NCBI RefSeq assembly: GCF_002884445.1
Contig: NZ_KZ614144.1
Span: forward strand, 5,066,094-5,130,093
DNA length: 64,000 bases
From: Paenibacillus castaneae
Lineage (GTDB): Bacteria > Bacillota > Bacilli > Paenibacillales > Paenibacillaceae
Reading direction: 5' to 3'
Shown: positions 26,862 through 35,820 of the stretch, piece after piece
Layout of the letters: every line of letters starts with the position of its first letter
How positions within the stretch are numbered: the first letter of the stretch is position 1
Made by a program: the position numbers and the translations under genes
Notes under the pieces: generated by a model
Told to the model about the DNA's origin: nothing
Seen by the model: only the letters and a program-made list of their open reading frames with translations
Database searches by the model: none

Positions 26862-28010
26862 TTAAATATAGCTTCTCGTATCATTGTTCCTGCCAAACTT
26901 ATAGATGGCGATTAAAGATAGGGCCACGGCAAAAACAATCAGAATGATCAGGTTCAAGGATAATTCCCCCATTGATACCCCTTGCTGCAGATGACTAAAG
27001 GTATCCAGCAGCCAATACTGCGGAAGAAAGTGCGCGATCTGCTGCATCGCTGCCGGCATTAAAGCAAGCGGGAACATACACCCCGCGAGCAGGCTGGTAG
27101 GAATAAGGAGCAAATTCTGCATTCCGCTGGCCGCGGAAGAGCTGCTGGAGAATGCCACGATTGCCAGGGATAGACTTATCGCCACCAGAGCAAATAACAC
27201 GAGTATGAAGAACATACTCCAATATGGAATACCCGGATCGACATGGAAAATAGTTATCATTATCCACAGAGTTACTGCAATCTGCAACATCATCATAGTC
27301 AAATTAACAATGACATTAGATAGGACATAGGTTCTTGCATTTACCGGCGAGGATAATAGGCGATAATAGGTCCTGTTCTCTCTTTCCTTAATAAGGATTC
27401 CCGATAAACTCGAGGCGGACACCAGCATGAGGATGAGCAGATAGCCTATCGTCTGATTTGTCTTGTTGTGATTTATAGATTGGTCGTCTATTTTCTCTGT
27501 TGCTAATTCGAAGCCGTTCTTTTGATAATTCTCATAAAGGGTTTTAAACTTAACTTCATTCCCTTGAGCTACCCGGCCAACCGAGGCCAGATTGTTAATA
27601 TGCTGCTCCAAGTAAGCCTTCAATTGTCCGGTGACCTGAGCCCCTTTAATGGATATGATCTTAAGATCAGAAGGATTACCGTCAATCAGGCTCTGTGCGA
27701 ACCCGGCAGGAAGGATAATCGCTGCATCCAGCTCTCCTGAGGCGATTAGATCCTTTACCTCATTCTCCTCAATCTCACTTACAAGCATGGAATCCATTCT
27801 GCCTACTGCATCGATAACGCCCTGGGTAATCTGCCGGCCTCCATCCTGATTAACGATGCCCATTCTCAATTCAGTATCGCCGGAGCCACTATGGATCAAG
27901 GTCGCGAGCAGAATTCCCAGTACAGGAAAGACGAAGTATAACAAGAGATTCATCGGCTTCTTAAAGGTAGATAGGAATGTCTTTCGGATCAGCCATAACG
28001 TGTCTTTCAT
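26862..28010 (-). CDS. ABC-2 type permease, LnrN-like
   Basis: 382 residues with the ABC-2 permease layout: an N-terminal helix (LLLYFVFPVLGILLATLI), a large ~150-residue extracellular domain, then five helices in the C-terminal half, ending with a KFGRNND tail. The KERENRTYYRLLSSPV sequence is the cytoplasmic coupling region. It is the last gene of a five-gene set whose order (regulator, kinase, ATPase, permease, permease) matches B. subtilis lnrKJ/lnrLMN, which exports or excludes linearmycins and related polyenes. Two bases separate it from the upstream permease, so the two are cotranslated. The substrate here is inferred only. Confidence 0.82.
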   Translation of the reverse strand: MKDTLWLIRKTFLSTFKKPMNLLLYFVFPVLGILLATLIHSGSGDTELRMGIVNQDGGRQITQGVIDAVGRMDSMLVSEIEENEVKDLIASGELDAAIILPAGFAQSLIDGNPSDLKIISIKGAQVTGQLKAYLEQHINNLASVGRVAQGNEVKFKTLYENYQKNGFELATEKIDDQSINHNKTNQTIGYLLILMLVSASSLSGILIKERENRTYYRLLSSPVNARTYVLSNVIVNLTMMMLQIAVTLWIMITIFHVDPGIPYWSMFFILVLFALVAISLSLAIVAFSSSSSAASGMQNLLLIPTSLLAGCMFPLALMPAAMQQIAHFLPQYWLLDTFSHLQQGVSMGELSLNLIILIVFAVALSLIAIYKFGRNNDTRSYI

Positions 28011-28012
28011 CC

Positions 28013-29131
28013 TTACAACCCCTCCCTTCTGCGCATCATCGTTATTGCGATACCAAGCAATACAACCGAGAAGCCGATATTTAACAGCATAGCGTTAGCC
28101 GCCGCAGTAAAACTGTCTGCATAGATCATTTCAAGAAGTGCAGCATTGGACCATTGCAGCGGAGAGAGAGAAGCGATTGTTGCCAAGATTCCTGTAGCAT
28201 CCTCGACCGGGTAGTAAGAGCCGCCGAGAAATGCTGCCAATTGGATAATAATCATCACAACAGTGCCCGCCGCATTTCCCTTTAACACATAGCTGAAACC
28301 GAGTCCCAAGCTTACAGCGAACAGAATTTCAGTAATCAGCACCAGAAACACTAAACCCAAGTTTTCTCCCCAATAGGCGTTAAACATGTATTTACTGGTG
28401 AGCACTACAACAAAGATGAGTATAGCGTTCACCATGACAAGCCCTGCTATTTTTCCTATGAAAATCTCCATCTTCGTCACCGGCGCTGCAAGCAGTCGGA
28501 CAGCCGTTTTCCTCTTGCGTTCACCGTCTATTAAATCAGCTGCCGTCATGGCGCTATACAGAATAAACATTGTCGTCATTGCTATAGCGAAATAGTCCAT
28601 AGCACCAGGTTTTCTTGCCGCATTCAGCGACTCCTCCACTACATAACCTGCTCCTCCGTAGCCCGCCATGATTGCATCCGCTTGCTTCGAGTCTGTCTCA
28701 CTCACTTCAGCCGCCAACCGATAACGATCCGTGAAAGCTGTAAACACACTTTGAGCAATATCACTTTCAATGAGACTCTGACTATTGGCATAATACATTA
28801 GTCCGCTATCCGTAATCTCGACGTAACCCGTATACAGGTTGTTCTTCACCTTGAGCTTCCCATCCGTGTTATCAATCGCCCCCTCGAGATGAATGCCAGC
28901 CTGACGCATCTGCCCTGTGAAGTCGTCCCAGTACTTAGAGAGCTCACTTGATGTGCTGGTATTCTTATAGAGAACATTGATCTCTCCAACCGTTAAACTG
29001 CCGTTAAAAGCATTCGTAGTCGCCGTCCCCAGAATGAGCATGATTAGCAGCGGCGATACCAGCAAGAATAAGAGCATCTTTGGGTCACGAATGACCCTTA
29101 TTTCTTTGAGCGCTATTCTGAATATATTCAT
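28013..29131 (-). CDS. ABC-2 type permease, LnrM-like
   Basis: 372 residues; N-terminal helix (MLLFLLVSPLLIMLILGTA), an extracellular domain of about 150 residues, then five helices. The cytoplasmic GERKRKTAVRLLAAPVTKME motif matches ABC-2 permeases of the drug/Na+ exporter class. Paralogous to the next gene, with which it probably forms a heterodimer. It sits 41 bases after the ATPase gene. Assignment to the LnrLMN type rests on gene order plus family membership, not on a diagnostic motif. Confidence 0.82.
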   Translation of the reverse strand: MNIFRIALKEIRVIRDPKMLLFLLVSPLLIMLILGTATTNAFNGSLTVGEINVLYKNTSTSSELSKYWDDFTGQMRQAGIHLEGAIDNTDGKLKVKNNLYTGYVEITDSGLMYYANSQSLIESDIAQSVFTAFTDRYRLAAEVSETDSKQADAIMAGYGGAGYVVEESLNAARKPGAMDYFAIAMTTMFILYSAMTAADLIDGERKRKTAVRLLAAPVTKMEIFIGKIAGLVMVNAILIFVVVLTSKYMFNAYWGENLGLVFLVLITEILFAVSLGLGFSYVLKGNAAGTVVMIIIQLAAFLGGSYYPVEDATGILATIASLSPLQWSNAALLEMIYADSFTAAANAMLLNIGFSVVLLGIAITMMRRREGL

Positions 29132-29172
29132 GATTCATTGGCCTCCTGTTTCTTTTTTCCCTCTGCCTCCTA

Positions 29173-30108
29173 TCAGTCTCGCAGGCTTCTGCCGGTCAGT
29201 GTCAGGAACACCGTTTCCAGACTAGGCTCATGCTCTTCCACGGAACGAATCTCAATATCGTCCGCCATCAGCTGCTGGATGATCCTGTTCAGGTTATTAA
29301 TTTCGGAATCGGAGGTGATTTTAATGATGCGATCCTCCACTTTAACCTGGTTTACACCAGCGATTCCCGCAAGCTTGCTTCTATCCAGATTTTCCGCCGA
29401 ACGGACCTCGATACCTATATTTTTCTGATTCGTAATGATGGCTTTTAATTGACCTTTGGTCCCTTCTGCGATGATCTTACCGTGATCGATAATGGCGATT
29501 CTCGTACAAATCTCCTCGACCTCCTCCATATAATGACTGGTGTAAATGATCGTACAGCCCATCTCATTCAGCTTCTTCACGGAGCCCAGAATATAATTGC
29601 GAGATTGCGGATCAATCCCTACCGTTGGCTCATCCATGATGAGCAGCTTAGGCCGATGGGCGATCGCACAGGCAATGTTCAATCTTCGTTTCATACCGCC
29701 CGAGAAATTTTTCGGATAGCTCTTGTGCTTGTCACCAAGTCCCACGAACGCTAATGCCTCAATTACCCGCTCCTTTAGCTCCGCTCCCCGAAGTCCGTAC
29801 AATCCCGCGAAAAAATAAACATTTTCGTAGGTGGTCATGTCTTCATAGATGGCCATTTCCTGCGGAACAATCCCGATGTTCATCTTAGCAAATTTACCGT
29901 GCTTAGCAATGTTCTTGCCCAGAACCTCGATCTCCCCCTTGGTAACCCGGAGCAGCGAGGCAATCATGTTGATGGCCGTGCTCTTACCTGCTCCATTCGC
30001 ACCTAGAAATCCGAAGATCTCGCCTTCCTTCACGGACATCGTGATATTGTCGACCGCTATAAAATCCCCGAATTTCTTCGTTAGCTGCTTAACTTCTAGG
30101 ACGTTCAT
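29173..30108 (-). CDS. ABC transporter ATPase, LnrL-like
   Basis: 311 residues with a complete nucleotide-binding domain: Walker A GANGAGKST, signature NFSGGMKRR, Walker B LLIMDEP, and the switch His in YTSHYMEE. The C-terminal ~80 residues are an accessory domain typical of CcmA/DRA-type drug exporters. It powers the two following permeases. A terminator hairpin (30156-30191) separates it from the histidine kinase gene, so it likely has its own promoter, presumably the target of the response regulator. Confidence 0.9.
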   Translation of the reverse strand: MNVLEVKQLTKKFGDFIAVDNITMSVKEGEIFGFLGANGAGKSTAINMIASLLRVTKGEIEVLGKNIAKHGKFAKMNIGIVPQEMAIYEDMTTYENVYFFAGLYGLRGAELKERVIEALAFVGLGDKHKSYPKNFSGGMKRRLNIACAIAHRPKLLIMDEPTVGIDPQSRNYILGSVKKLNEMGCTIIYTSHYMEEVEEICTRIAIIDHGKIIAEGTKGQLKAIITNQKNIGIEVRSAENLDRSKLAGIAGVNQVKVEDRIIKITSDSEINNLNRIIQQLMADDIEIRSVEEHEPSLETVFLTLTGRSLRD

Positions 30109-30155
30109 TCGTCACACTCCCATTTCGTCTTTAGGATAAGGTAATTGTAATAAAA

Positions 30156-30191
30156 AAGGATGCCCCTGTGACAGTGCACAAGTTCATCCTT
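30156..30191 (-). terminator. Terminator/attenuator between kinase and ABC genes
   Basis: AAGGATG/CATCCTT stem with a 22-base loop and T6 on the minus strand. It separates the two-component genes from the transporter genes; the loop contains TGTGACAGTGCACA, an imperfect palindrome that could be a regulator site. Confidence 0.65.
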
Positions 30192-30231
30192 AACCCCTGA
30201 GAATCTTCCTGTTTAAGCTTTGTATTTCTCA

Positions 30232-31368
30232 TCATAGACCATGAGGAATTAATGTTGTGACTGTGAAGCCTTTTGAGCCATCGACAATAATCGTTCCATT
30301 CACACTTGCTGCCCGTTCTTCCATGCCGATGATCCCCAAGCCTTTAATCACCTTCTGCACTCCTTTGCCATTGTCCGATACTTCGACCTTGATCAAGGTT
30401 CTCAGCACCTCGATGTGGATGGAGACGTAGGTCGCATTTGAATATTTCATGGCATTGGTCAGCGCTTCCTGGGTATTTTCCTGAATGACCTTCCACTGAA
30501 TCGGAGTAATAATATCTACATTCCCTTTATGGGTGAGAAAGGTTCTAACCGAATGCTTAGCGGAAAATTCATCAACGAATAATTTCATTCGATTAATCCC
30601 AAGCTGTTCGGTCGGCGGCTTCATATTCTTGAGCACAAGACGGATACTCTCAATCCCGTCCTTGGAGATATGGATTGCATTCTGCAGCAGCTCCGCCGAC
30701 TTGTTCGGATCGGAGGTGAGCAAGCGCTTCGAGGCTTCCATCTGAATTAATGCCCCCGTCATCGAATGTCCGATCTTATCATGAATTTCTTGGGACAGCC
30801 GATTACGCTCCTCCAGCTTAAACGTGTATTCGGACTGTCTTATATATTCTTTATTCTCATTCAAACTCTTAGTCAGTTGCTGGATATGCTCATGCCTATT
30901 TTCTATGTCCTCTTTGAGGTCTGCAATTCTACTTATGTAAGTGTTAAACAAGAGGCAGTAGAGGAAGCTAAGCATTGCAACGAGACCGTATGTAACCAAG
31001 ATGACTTGAGATCCTTGAGCCAGCAACAAGAGTGGAGCCAGCATGAGAAATAGAATAATACCGCGTTTACGCAGGTATATAGTGAAGAGTTCATATATGT
31101 TCAGAGGGAGCAGAAGTATAAACAAAGGTTGTGTGTAGGATGAGGACGCAGCGATAACCAGCATGGACAACAGAAGCACGATCGACGTGATACTAACCTT
31201 CTTAACGATATGGATAGTTATATTCAAACACAGGTAGAGGAGGATGGACAGCATATACCAGGGTGAAATCGCAGCACCAGACAAATAGGATTGAATGACC
31301 ACATAGCTCAAGAGAATCGCTTTGATGCCCATTGTCCAGAGTTCTATAGGGGTTTCCCTCTCCGTCAT
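30232..31368 (-). CDS. Sensor histidine kinase, NarL-type (LnrJ-like)
   Basis: 378 residues. Residues 1-150 form five or six membrane helices with almost no extracellular domain, as in envelope-stress intramembrane sensors. ERNRLSQEIHDKIGHSMTG holds the phospho-accepting His of the HisKA_3 type, and EVSDNGKG plus GLGIIGMEERA form the ATP-binding domain. The start ATG overlaps the regulator stop (TAATGA), so the pair is translationally coupled. In B. subtilis the equivalent kinase LnrJ detects linearmycin-type membrane damage; the signal here is inferred. Confidence 0.87.
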   Translation of the reverse strand: MTERETPIELWTMGIKAILLSYVVIQSYLSGAAISPWYMLSILLYLCLNITIHIVKKVSITSIVLLLSMLVIAASSSYTQPLFILLLPLNIYELFTIYLRKRGIILFLMLAPLLLLAQGSQVILVTYGLVAMLSFLYCLLFNTYISRIADLKEDIENRHEHIQQLTKSLNENKEYIRQSEYTFKLEERNRLSQEIHDKIGHSMTGALIQMEASKRLLTSDPNKSAELLQNAIHISKDGIESIRLVLKNMKPPTEQLGINRMKLFVDEFSAKHSVRTFLTHKGNVDIITPIQWKVIQENTQEALTNAMKYSNATYVSIHIEVLRTLIKVEVSDNGKGVQKVIKGLGIIGMEERAASVNGTIIVDGSKGFTVTTLIPHGL

Positions 31369-32024
31369 TAATTCACTTCCCCGGTCAGAAAATAAATCGC
31401 GATTTGCGTGCGGTGTGTAAGACCCGTCTTGCTTAGGATAGAAGTAATGTGGTTGGCAATAGTGCCTTCTGAGATAAACAGTTTCTTCGAGATTTCACGA
31501 TTGGAAAGCCCCTTCGCAATGAGGGACATAATGTCATGCTCTCTATCGGTGAACAAGCTTCTGTCGATCTTACTGACTCTATCTTCTTTCTTATCTTTAT
31601 CCTTGTCCGCTAGCAAACTAGATTTCAGCTTATCCAGTACAGCATCCTGCAGCACATTATGTCCGTTGTATACGGTTATGATGGCATCCCGGATCCGCTC
31701 CGGATCGTTATTCTTGAGCAAATATCCCTTTGCCCCGTTGCGGATCGCATCGAGAATAAACGCTTCGTCATCGAAGGTGGTCAGGATCAGCGCTTTGGTT
31801 CCTGTCTGCTTGGAGATCAGCTTGGTCGCTTCCACGCCATTCATATTGGGCATCTGCACATCGAGCAGAGCCACATCTACTTCATTCTGCCGGCAGAAAT
31901 CTACGGCTTCTTGACCATCCTGAACCGTCGCCAATACCTCGAACTCATCAAAGGTGCTCAGTATGATCCTCATGCCTTCTCGGATAAAGGAATTGTCATC
32001 GGCAATAATGACCTTTATTTTCAA
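31368..32024 (-). CDS. Response regulator, NarL/LuxR type (LnrK-like)
   Basis: 218 residues. The receiver domain has the acidic pair in IIADDNSFIREGM, the phospho-acceptor in ALLDVQMPNMNG, and the switch Thr/Lys in ILTTFDD and GYLLKNND. The C-terminal LuxR helix-turn-helix is LTDREHDIMSLI.KGLSNREIS plus SEGTIANHITSILSKTGL. It overlaps the kinase gene and is first in the operon. It probably activates the ABC genes downstream of the terminator. Confidence 0.9.
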   Translation of the reverse strand: MKIKVIIADDNSFIREGMRIILSTFDEFEVLATVQDGQEAVDFCRQNEVDVALLDVQMPNMNGVEATKLISKQTGTKALILTTFDDEAFILDAIRNGAKGYLLKNNDPERIRDAIITVYNGHNVLQDAVLDKLKSSLLADKDKDKKEDRVSKIDRSLFTDREHDIMSLIAKGLSNREISKKLFISEGTIANHITSILSKTGLTHRTQIAIYFLTGEVN

Positions 32025-32573
32025 TTCTGCTCACTCTCCGTTCTCAGCTATTTAACAAGATCAATCACACTTAACTTGAGCTAGAGTATGGTTCATACAT
32101 TCTCTATTTTTGAATATATTCTATCACTTTACTAACGTTCATGCTCGAATGGTGCTTGTTGCAGGCTGCAAATAGTTCGCTCAGTATTTGGTAGTATTTT
32201 GCCACAACTTAAGTGCATGTGTACTACGATAAACCGCCCGTTTAACTTAAGAATTTCATCGCCTCCATGACCCATATAATAAAAAAAGTCCCGATATATC
32301 AAGGGTTTCTTGAATATCAGGACTGACAACGTTGTCCAAAATTAATTTCAACTAATTGAGCCAATCTGAACTGCAATTCATCAGATGAGATATGTCTTAA
32401 CATTTGATATAACAAAATAAGCTTATTGAAGATGATGAAAAATTAACATCTATAATAATATTTCTAAAATACTTCCCCTTAAAAGCCATTATCTACTGGA
32501 AGCTTGGGATTCTTGCAAATCATATAACTAGTCTCAATTGTTGTTATAACCTACGATATGGGTTTATTTCCAA
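32025..32573. other. Intergenic region between lnrK-like and trmH-like genes
   Basis: About 550 bases. It contains a terminator-like hairpin (next entry) and a short palindrome, GACAACGTTGTC, near 32323. A 65-codon frame on the minus strand (32132-32329) reads through the hairpin and lacks a ribosome site, so I do not call it. Otherwise nothing is recognised. Confidence 0.5.
32286..32323 (-). terminator. Minus-strand intrinsic terminator
   Basis: AGTCC-GATAT-CAAG / CTTG-ATATC-GGACT with T7 on the minus strand, 250 bases beyond the trmH-like stop. Either the mRNA of that gene has a long 3' end or an unseen RNA ends here. Confidence 0.7.
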
Positions 32574-33392
32574 TCAATACTTCCTCTGTCGTAAACTCTC
32601 ATACAGCAAAACCGTCGCTGCCATCGCAACATTTAGTGACTCCGCTTGTCCGACCATGGGAATAATAACGGATTCGTCTACAAGTCCGCGAACCTCAGGG
32701 GATAAGCCCTCAGACTCGTTGCCCATAAGCAGCCATGTGGATTGCTTCCAATCATAGGTGTAGCAGGTATGCTTCGCCTGCAGACTTGTTCCAACCAGCT
32801 TTACGCCCATCGCTTTCGCGTTGGGGAGCAGTTCTTGTAGATTTCCTTCAATAATAGGCAAATGGAATAATGAGCCCATCGTCGAACGGACCGTCTTCGG
32901 ATTGTACAGATCAACGCATCCCTTGCCGAGTATGACAGCATCCGCTCCAACCGCATCAGCGCTGCGAATAATAGTTCCAGCGTTGCCAGGATCACGTACG
33001 CCATCTAGAACAACGACTAGACTATTTTTCCGATAGAGCGAATTCACATCCCCAGACAGCTTGGACAAAATAGCAAAAACAGGGGGAGGTGTATCCGTTC
33101 CTGAGCATTTTGCCATTACTGGGCGGGATGCCTGCACCCACTCCAAACCGAAAGTGGCCGCTGAATCATTTGTTTCCCTCTCATGCTTAAGCTCAGCAGG
33201 AATACCCCGCTCGGTATCGTAGACGATCGTTACGATTTCAACATTTCCCTGCAGCGCTTCCAGCACCAGATGGACGCCTTCTATTAGAAACTGACCGGTG
33301 CGGTCACGATTTTTTTTGTCTTGAAGAGATGCCCACAGCTTCACTTTTTCATTCTGGACAGATGAAATTAATGGATCAAAGTTTTCATTCAT
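32574..33392 (-). CDS. TrmH/SpoU family RNA 2'-O-methyltransferase (YsgA-like)
   Basis: 272 residues. The N-terminal RNA-binding substrate domain is followed by a knotted SPOUT domain with all three motifs: LDGVRDPGNAGTIIRSA, LLMGNESEGLS and IPMVGQAESLNVAMAA. It methylates ribose in rRNA or tRNA using SAM; the exact nucleotide is unknown. Eight bases separate it from the upstream KtrA/C-like gene. In B. subtilis ysgA lies beside sspI; here sspI is one gene away, which supports orthology to YsgA. Confidence 0.9.
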   Translation of the reverse strand: MNENFDPLISSVQNEKVKLWASLQDKKNRDRTGQFLIEGVHLVLEALQGNVEIVTIVYDTERGIPAELKHERETNDSAATFGLEWVQASRPVMAKCSGTDTPPPVFAILSKLSGDVNSLYRKNSLVVVLDGVRDPGNAGTIIRSADAVGADAVILGKGCVDLYNPKTVRSTMGSLFHLPIIEGNLQELLPNAKAMGVKLVGTSLQAKHTCYTYDWKQSTWLLMGNESEGLSPEVRGLVDESVIIPMVGQAESLNVAMAATVLLYESLRQRKY

Positions 33393-33400
33393 AATTTGGT

Positions 33401-34066
33401 TTAACCTTCCGAATATGCAATTTCTAAATTTTTTAAATCTGAATTTTTGCCTACAACAACCAGAACTTCGTCAGGATTAATGAGATCATCGGCATAAGGT
33501 GCGATATTCATGGTTGTTCCTTTTTTGATTGCCATGACATTGCACTTATATTTAGCTCTAATATCGAGATCCTTTAAGCTTTTGCCGATCATTTGCACAG
33601 GGGCTTTAATTTCAATGATGCTATAATCATCTGATATTTCAATATAATCGAGAATATTCGGAGACACTAGATGATGCGCGACACGAAGTCCCATATCCCG
33701 CTCCGGAAATACCACTTTATCAGCGCCGATTTTGTGCACAACTTTGCCGTGCAGCTCATTCTGCGCTTTGACGATCAGCATCTTAACGCCTAGATCCTTC
33801 AATATGAGCGTTGTCAGAATACTGGATTGAATGTCTTGTCCAATTGCGACGACAACAACGTCAAAGTTTCGTATACCAAGCGCCCGCAGCGCTTCTTCAT
33901 CGGTAGAATCCGCAGATACGGCATGAGTAACGGTATTCACTACCTCCTGGATGCGGTGTTCGTTCGAATCTATAGCAAGCACCTCGAAGCCCATGTCGGT
34001 CAATGCTTTTGCAACGCTGGAACCAAAACGTCCCATGCCGATTATTGCATATTGTTTCTTAGCCAT
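33401..34066 (-). CDS. KtrA/KtrC-type potassium uptake regulatory subunit
   Basis: 221 residues, an RCK protein: TrkA-N Rossmann domain with GMGRFGSSVAKAL and acidic Asp at the end of strand 2 (LAIDSNEHRI), and a TrkA-C domain from ~135. Such octameric rings gate KtrB/KtrD K+ channels in response to ATP/NADH and cyclic di-AMP. No channel gene is present nearby, so it acts in trans. AGGAGG precedes the ATG. It is probably cotranscribed with the downstream methyltransferase gene. Whether it is KtrA or KtrC cannot be told. Confidence 0.87.
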   Translation of the reverse strand: MAKKQYAIIGMGRFGSSVAKALTDMGFEVLAIDSNEHRIQEVVNTVTHAVSADSTDEEALRALGIRNFDVVVVAIGQDIQSSILTTLILKDLGVKMLIVKAQNELHGKVVHKIGADKVVFPERDMGLRVAHHLVSPNILDYIEISDDYSIIEIKAPVQMIGKSLKDLDIRAKYKCNVMAIKKGTTMNIAPYADDLINPDEVLVVVGKNSDLKNLEIAYSEG

Positions 34067-34182
34067 AATGAAAAAATCCTCCTTGCAGGATGATTGCCTT
34101 ATGTAACAATTTAAGTGTAAACCATTTATAACATCTTCCTGTACGTCATCTCATTATTATACCATACATAACCCATGCCTAC

Positions 34183-34212
34183 GGATGAAAGGCTCACCTG
34201 CTGGACATAGTA
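34183..34212 (+). promoter_or_regulatory. Candidate sigma-G promoter of sspI
   Basis: GGATG at 34183-34187 and CATAGTA at 34206-34212 are separated by exactly 18 bases and sit 38 bases before the sspI start. Each element differs from the forespore sigma-G consensus at one position. Confidence 0.45.
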
Positions 34213-34250
34213 AATAAGTAAATTAAGAATGTGCAAGGAGGTTGTTTAGG

Positions 34251-34484
34251 TTGCAAACGATTGATTTGCGTCAAGCTATCGTTATGCGTGTCCAAGATAA
34301 TTCAGCATCCGAGCTGTCGGAAGTCATTGAGGATTCCGTAGGTGCTGACGAGCGCGCTCTTCCTGGACTTGGCGTTTTGTTCGAAATGATTTGGCAGCAA
34401 TCGTCTGAGCCGGAGCAAAGCCGGATGGTCGATTCGTTGTACAAGCATCTTCATCATACCGAACATGCTAATCCGTCTCAGTAA
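34251..34484 (+). CDS. sspI: Small acid-soluble spore protein SspI
   Basis: 77 residues starting (M)QTIDLRQAIVMRV, with the LPGLGVLFEMIWQ block that identifies SspI, a minor DNA-associated spore protein made in the forespore. TTG 34251 is nine bases after AGGAGG; a TTG at 34242 abuts that site and is rejected. A sigma-G-like promoter lies upstream. The 3' end overlaps the convergent phnM gene by seven bases, with no terminator between. Confidence 0.92.
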   Translation: MQTIDLRQAIVMRVQDNSASELSEVIEDSVGADERALPGLGVLFEMIWQQSSEPEQSRMVDSLYKHLHHTEHANPSQ

Positions 34485-35683
34485 CGAACGTTCGCCGAAT
34501 ATACGATATCGCCACCGACTATGGTATTGGTTACCCAAGGCAGGCCATCGTAATGATCCACTACAATAAGATCGGCAGCTTTGCCCTGCTCAATGGAACC
34601 AAGCTCACTGTCTGCGCCTAATGCCTGCGCGGGATGCAGCGACGCCATCCGCACTGCCGCAGGCAAAGCTGCCGTTCCTTCATCAGCCAGCTTAAATACC
34701 GCAGCCAACATAGAGGACGGATGATAGTCCGAGCATAATATATTTGCTCCCCCTACTTTAATAGCATCGACTGCTCGCAGGTTTTTGTCATGGGACACAC
34801 CTCTTACGACGTTGGGTGCGCCCACGCATATACGAAGTCCCCGTTCATTCGCATATTTGGCTGTATCTAGGTTAATCGGAAATTCGCAGACAGATACGCC
34901 AAAAAGGATTGCTTCATCTACCTTCTCCCTTGAATCATCATCATGAGAGGCAATAGCTATCCCATGCTCTGACGCAAGCTTACTTAATTTCAACAGCTGT
35001 TCCGTACTTACCTGCTGCCTGCGCTCAATCAAATCATTAACGATCACTTTAACTTCCTCTACGTTAACGCCTTGATTTTTCATAACATATCGTTCAAAAG
35101 AGCCTGGCTCGCGATATTGTCCTTGCCCCGGCGAATGATCCATGAAAGAGAGGTAATCAATTTTATTATTATGTAAGTAATGTTCTACGATAGGCATGCC
35201 TGCCAGATAGGAAACTTCAAACCGCAAATGAATGCGATTGCGAATCATCGATCGCTTGCTCCTATATTCATGAATTTGGTCAACCATTCCTGTCAGGTAA
35301 TGATCGCCTCTAAGGCTCAAGCCAACACCAAGCGACAAGGAGTGATACATCGTTGTAATACCGTGAACCGGAAGCTTCCTTTCGAATTCGAGCAGAGCCA
35401 TTTGTAATGGAAAGAAAGTATTAGGTCTCGGCTGCACTTCCTTCTCAATCGCATCACAATGAATGTCAATAAGACCGGGCAAAACATACCGCTGCTCAGC
35501 ATCGAGCACCACAGCATCGGTATGCTGCTGAAGCCATTTCTGAATGGCTGTCTCGTCGCTCAGCAAGGCATCAATCCGACCATTCTTTACAGCAACAGTA
35601 ATACCCGCAACCTCATTAGGCAAGACAACCTTTCCATTCGTCACAAGCATAGGCGATTTAAATGGATGCATTTGCTCATTCAT
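34478..35683 (-). CDS. phnM: PhnM-type amidohydrolase, orphan
   Basis: 401 residues. GLIDIHCDAIEKEVQPRP, the HDDDS block and CSDYHPSSML are the metal-binding motifs of PhnM, which hydrolyses alpha-D-ribose 1-methylphosphonate 5-triphosphate to the 5-phosphate in the C-P lyase pathway. The amidohydrolase core is complete. No phnG-L or phosphonate transporter genes are near, so it either acts with genes elsewhere or has another substrate. ATG 35683 follows GGGGAG. The 3' end overlaps sspI by seven bases. Confidence 0.88.
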   Translation of the reverse strand: MNEQMHPFKSPMLVTNGKVVLPNEVAGITVAVKNGRIDALLSDETAIQKWLQQHTDAVVLDAEQRYVLPGLIDIHCDAIEKEVQPRPNTFFPLQMALLEFERKLPVHGITTMYHSLSLGVGLSLRGDHYLTGMVDQIHEYRSKRSMIRNRIHLRFEVSYLAGMPIVEHYLHNNKIDYLSFMDHSPGQGQYREPGSFERYVMKNQGVNVEEVKVIVNDLIERRQQVSTEQLLKLSKLASEHGIAIASHDDDSREKVDEAILFGVSVCEFPINLDTAKYANERGLRICVGAPNVVRGVSHDKNLRAVDAIKVGGANILCSDYHPSSMLAAVFKLADEGTAALPAAVRMASLHPAQALGADSELGSIEQGKAADLIVVDHYDGLPWVTNTIVGGDIVYSANVRY

Positions 35684-35759
35684 CGCTCCGATCTCCCCTT
35701 AAAGTTATTAATATTAGCTTAACATATCTCCTTCCTATAATTCATCTACGATGCAGAAA

Positions 35760-35789
35760 GAAGCCGCTAGGAATAATTCCCGCAGCTTC
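35760..35789 (-). terminator. Terminator of GbsR-like gene
   Basis: GAAGC-GC-GGAA / TTCC-GC-GCTTC stem, 32 bases after the stop; T-rich (TTCTTTCT) on the minus strand. Confidence 0.55.
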
Positions 35790-35820
35790 GCTTCCAAACC
35801 ATTTATTCTAAATCAATTCC

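Noticed and set aside
32132..32329. 65-codon frame on the minus strand
   Set aside because: No ribosome site and it runs through a terminator hairpin with a T-run; probably chance.
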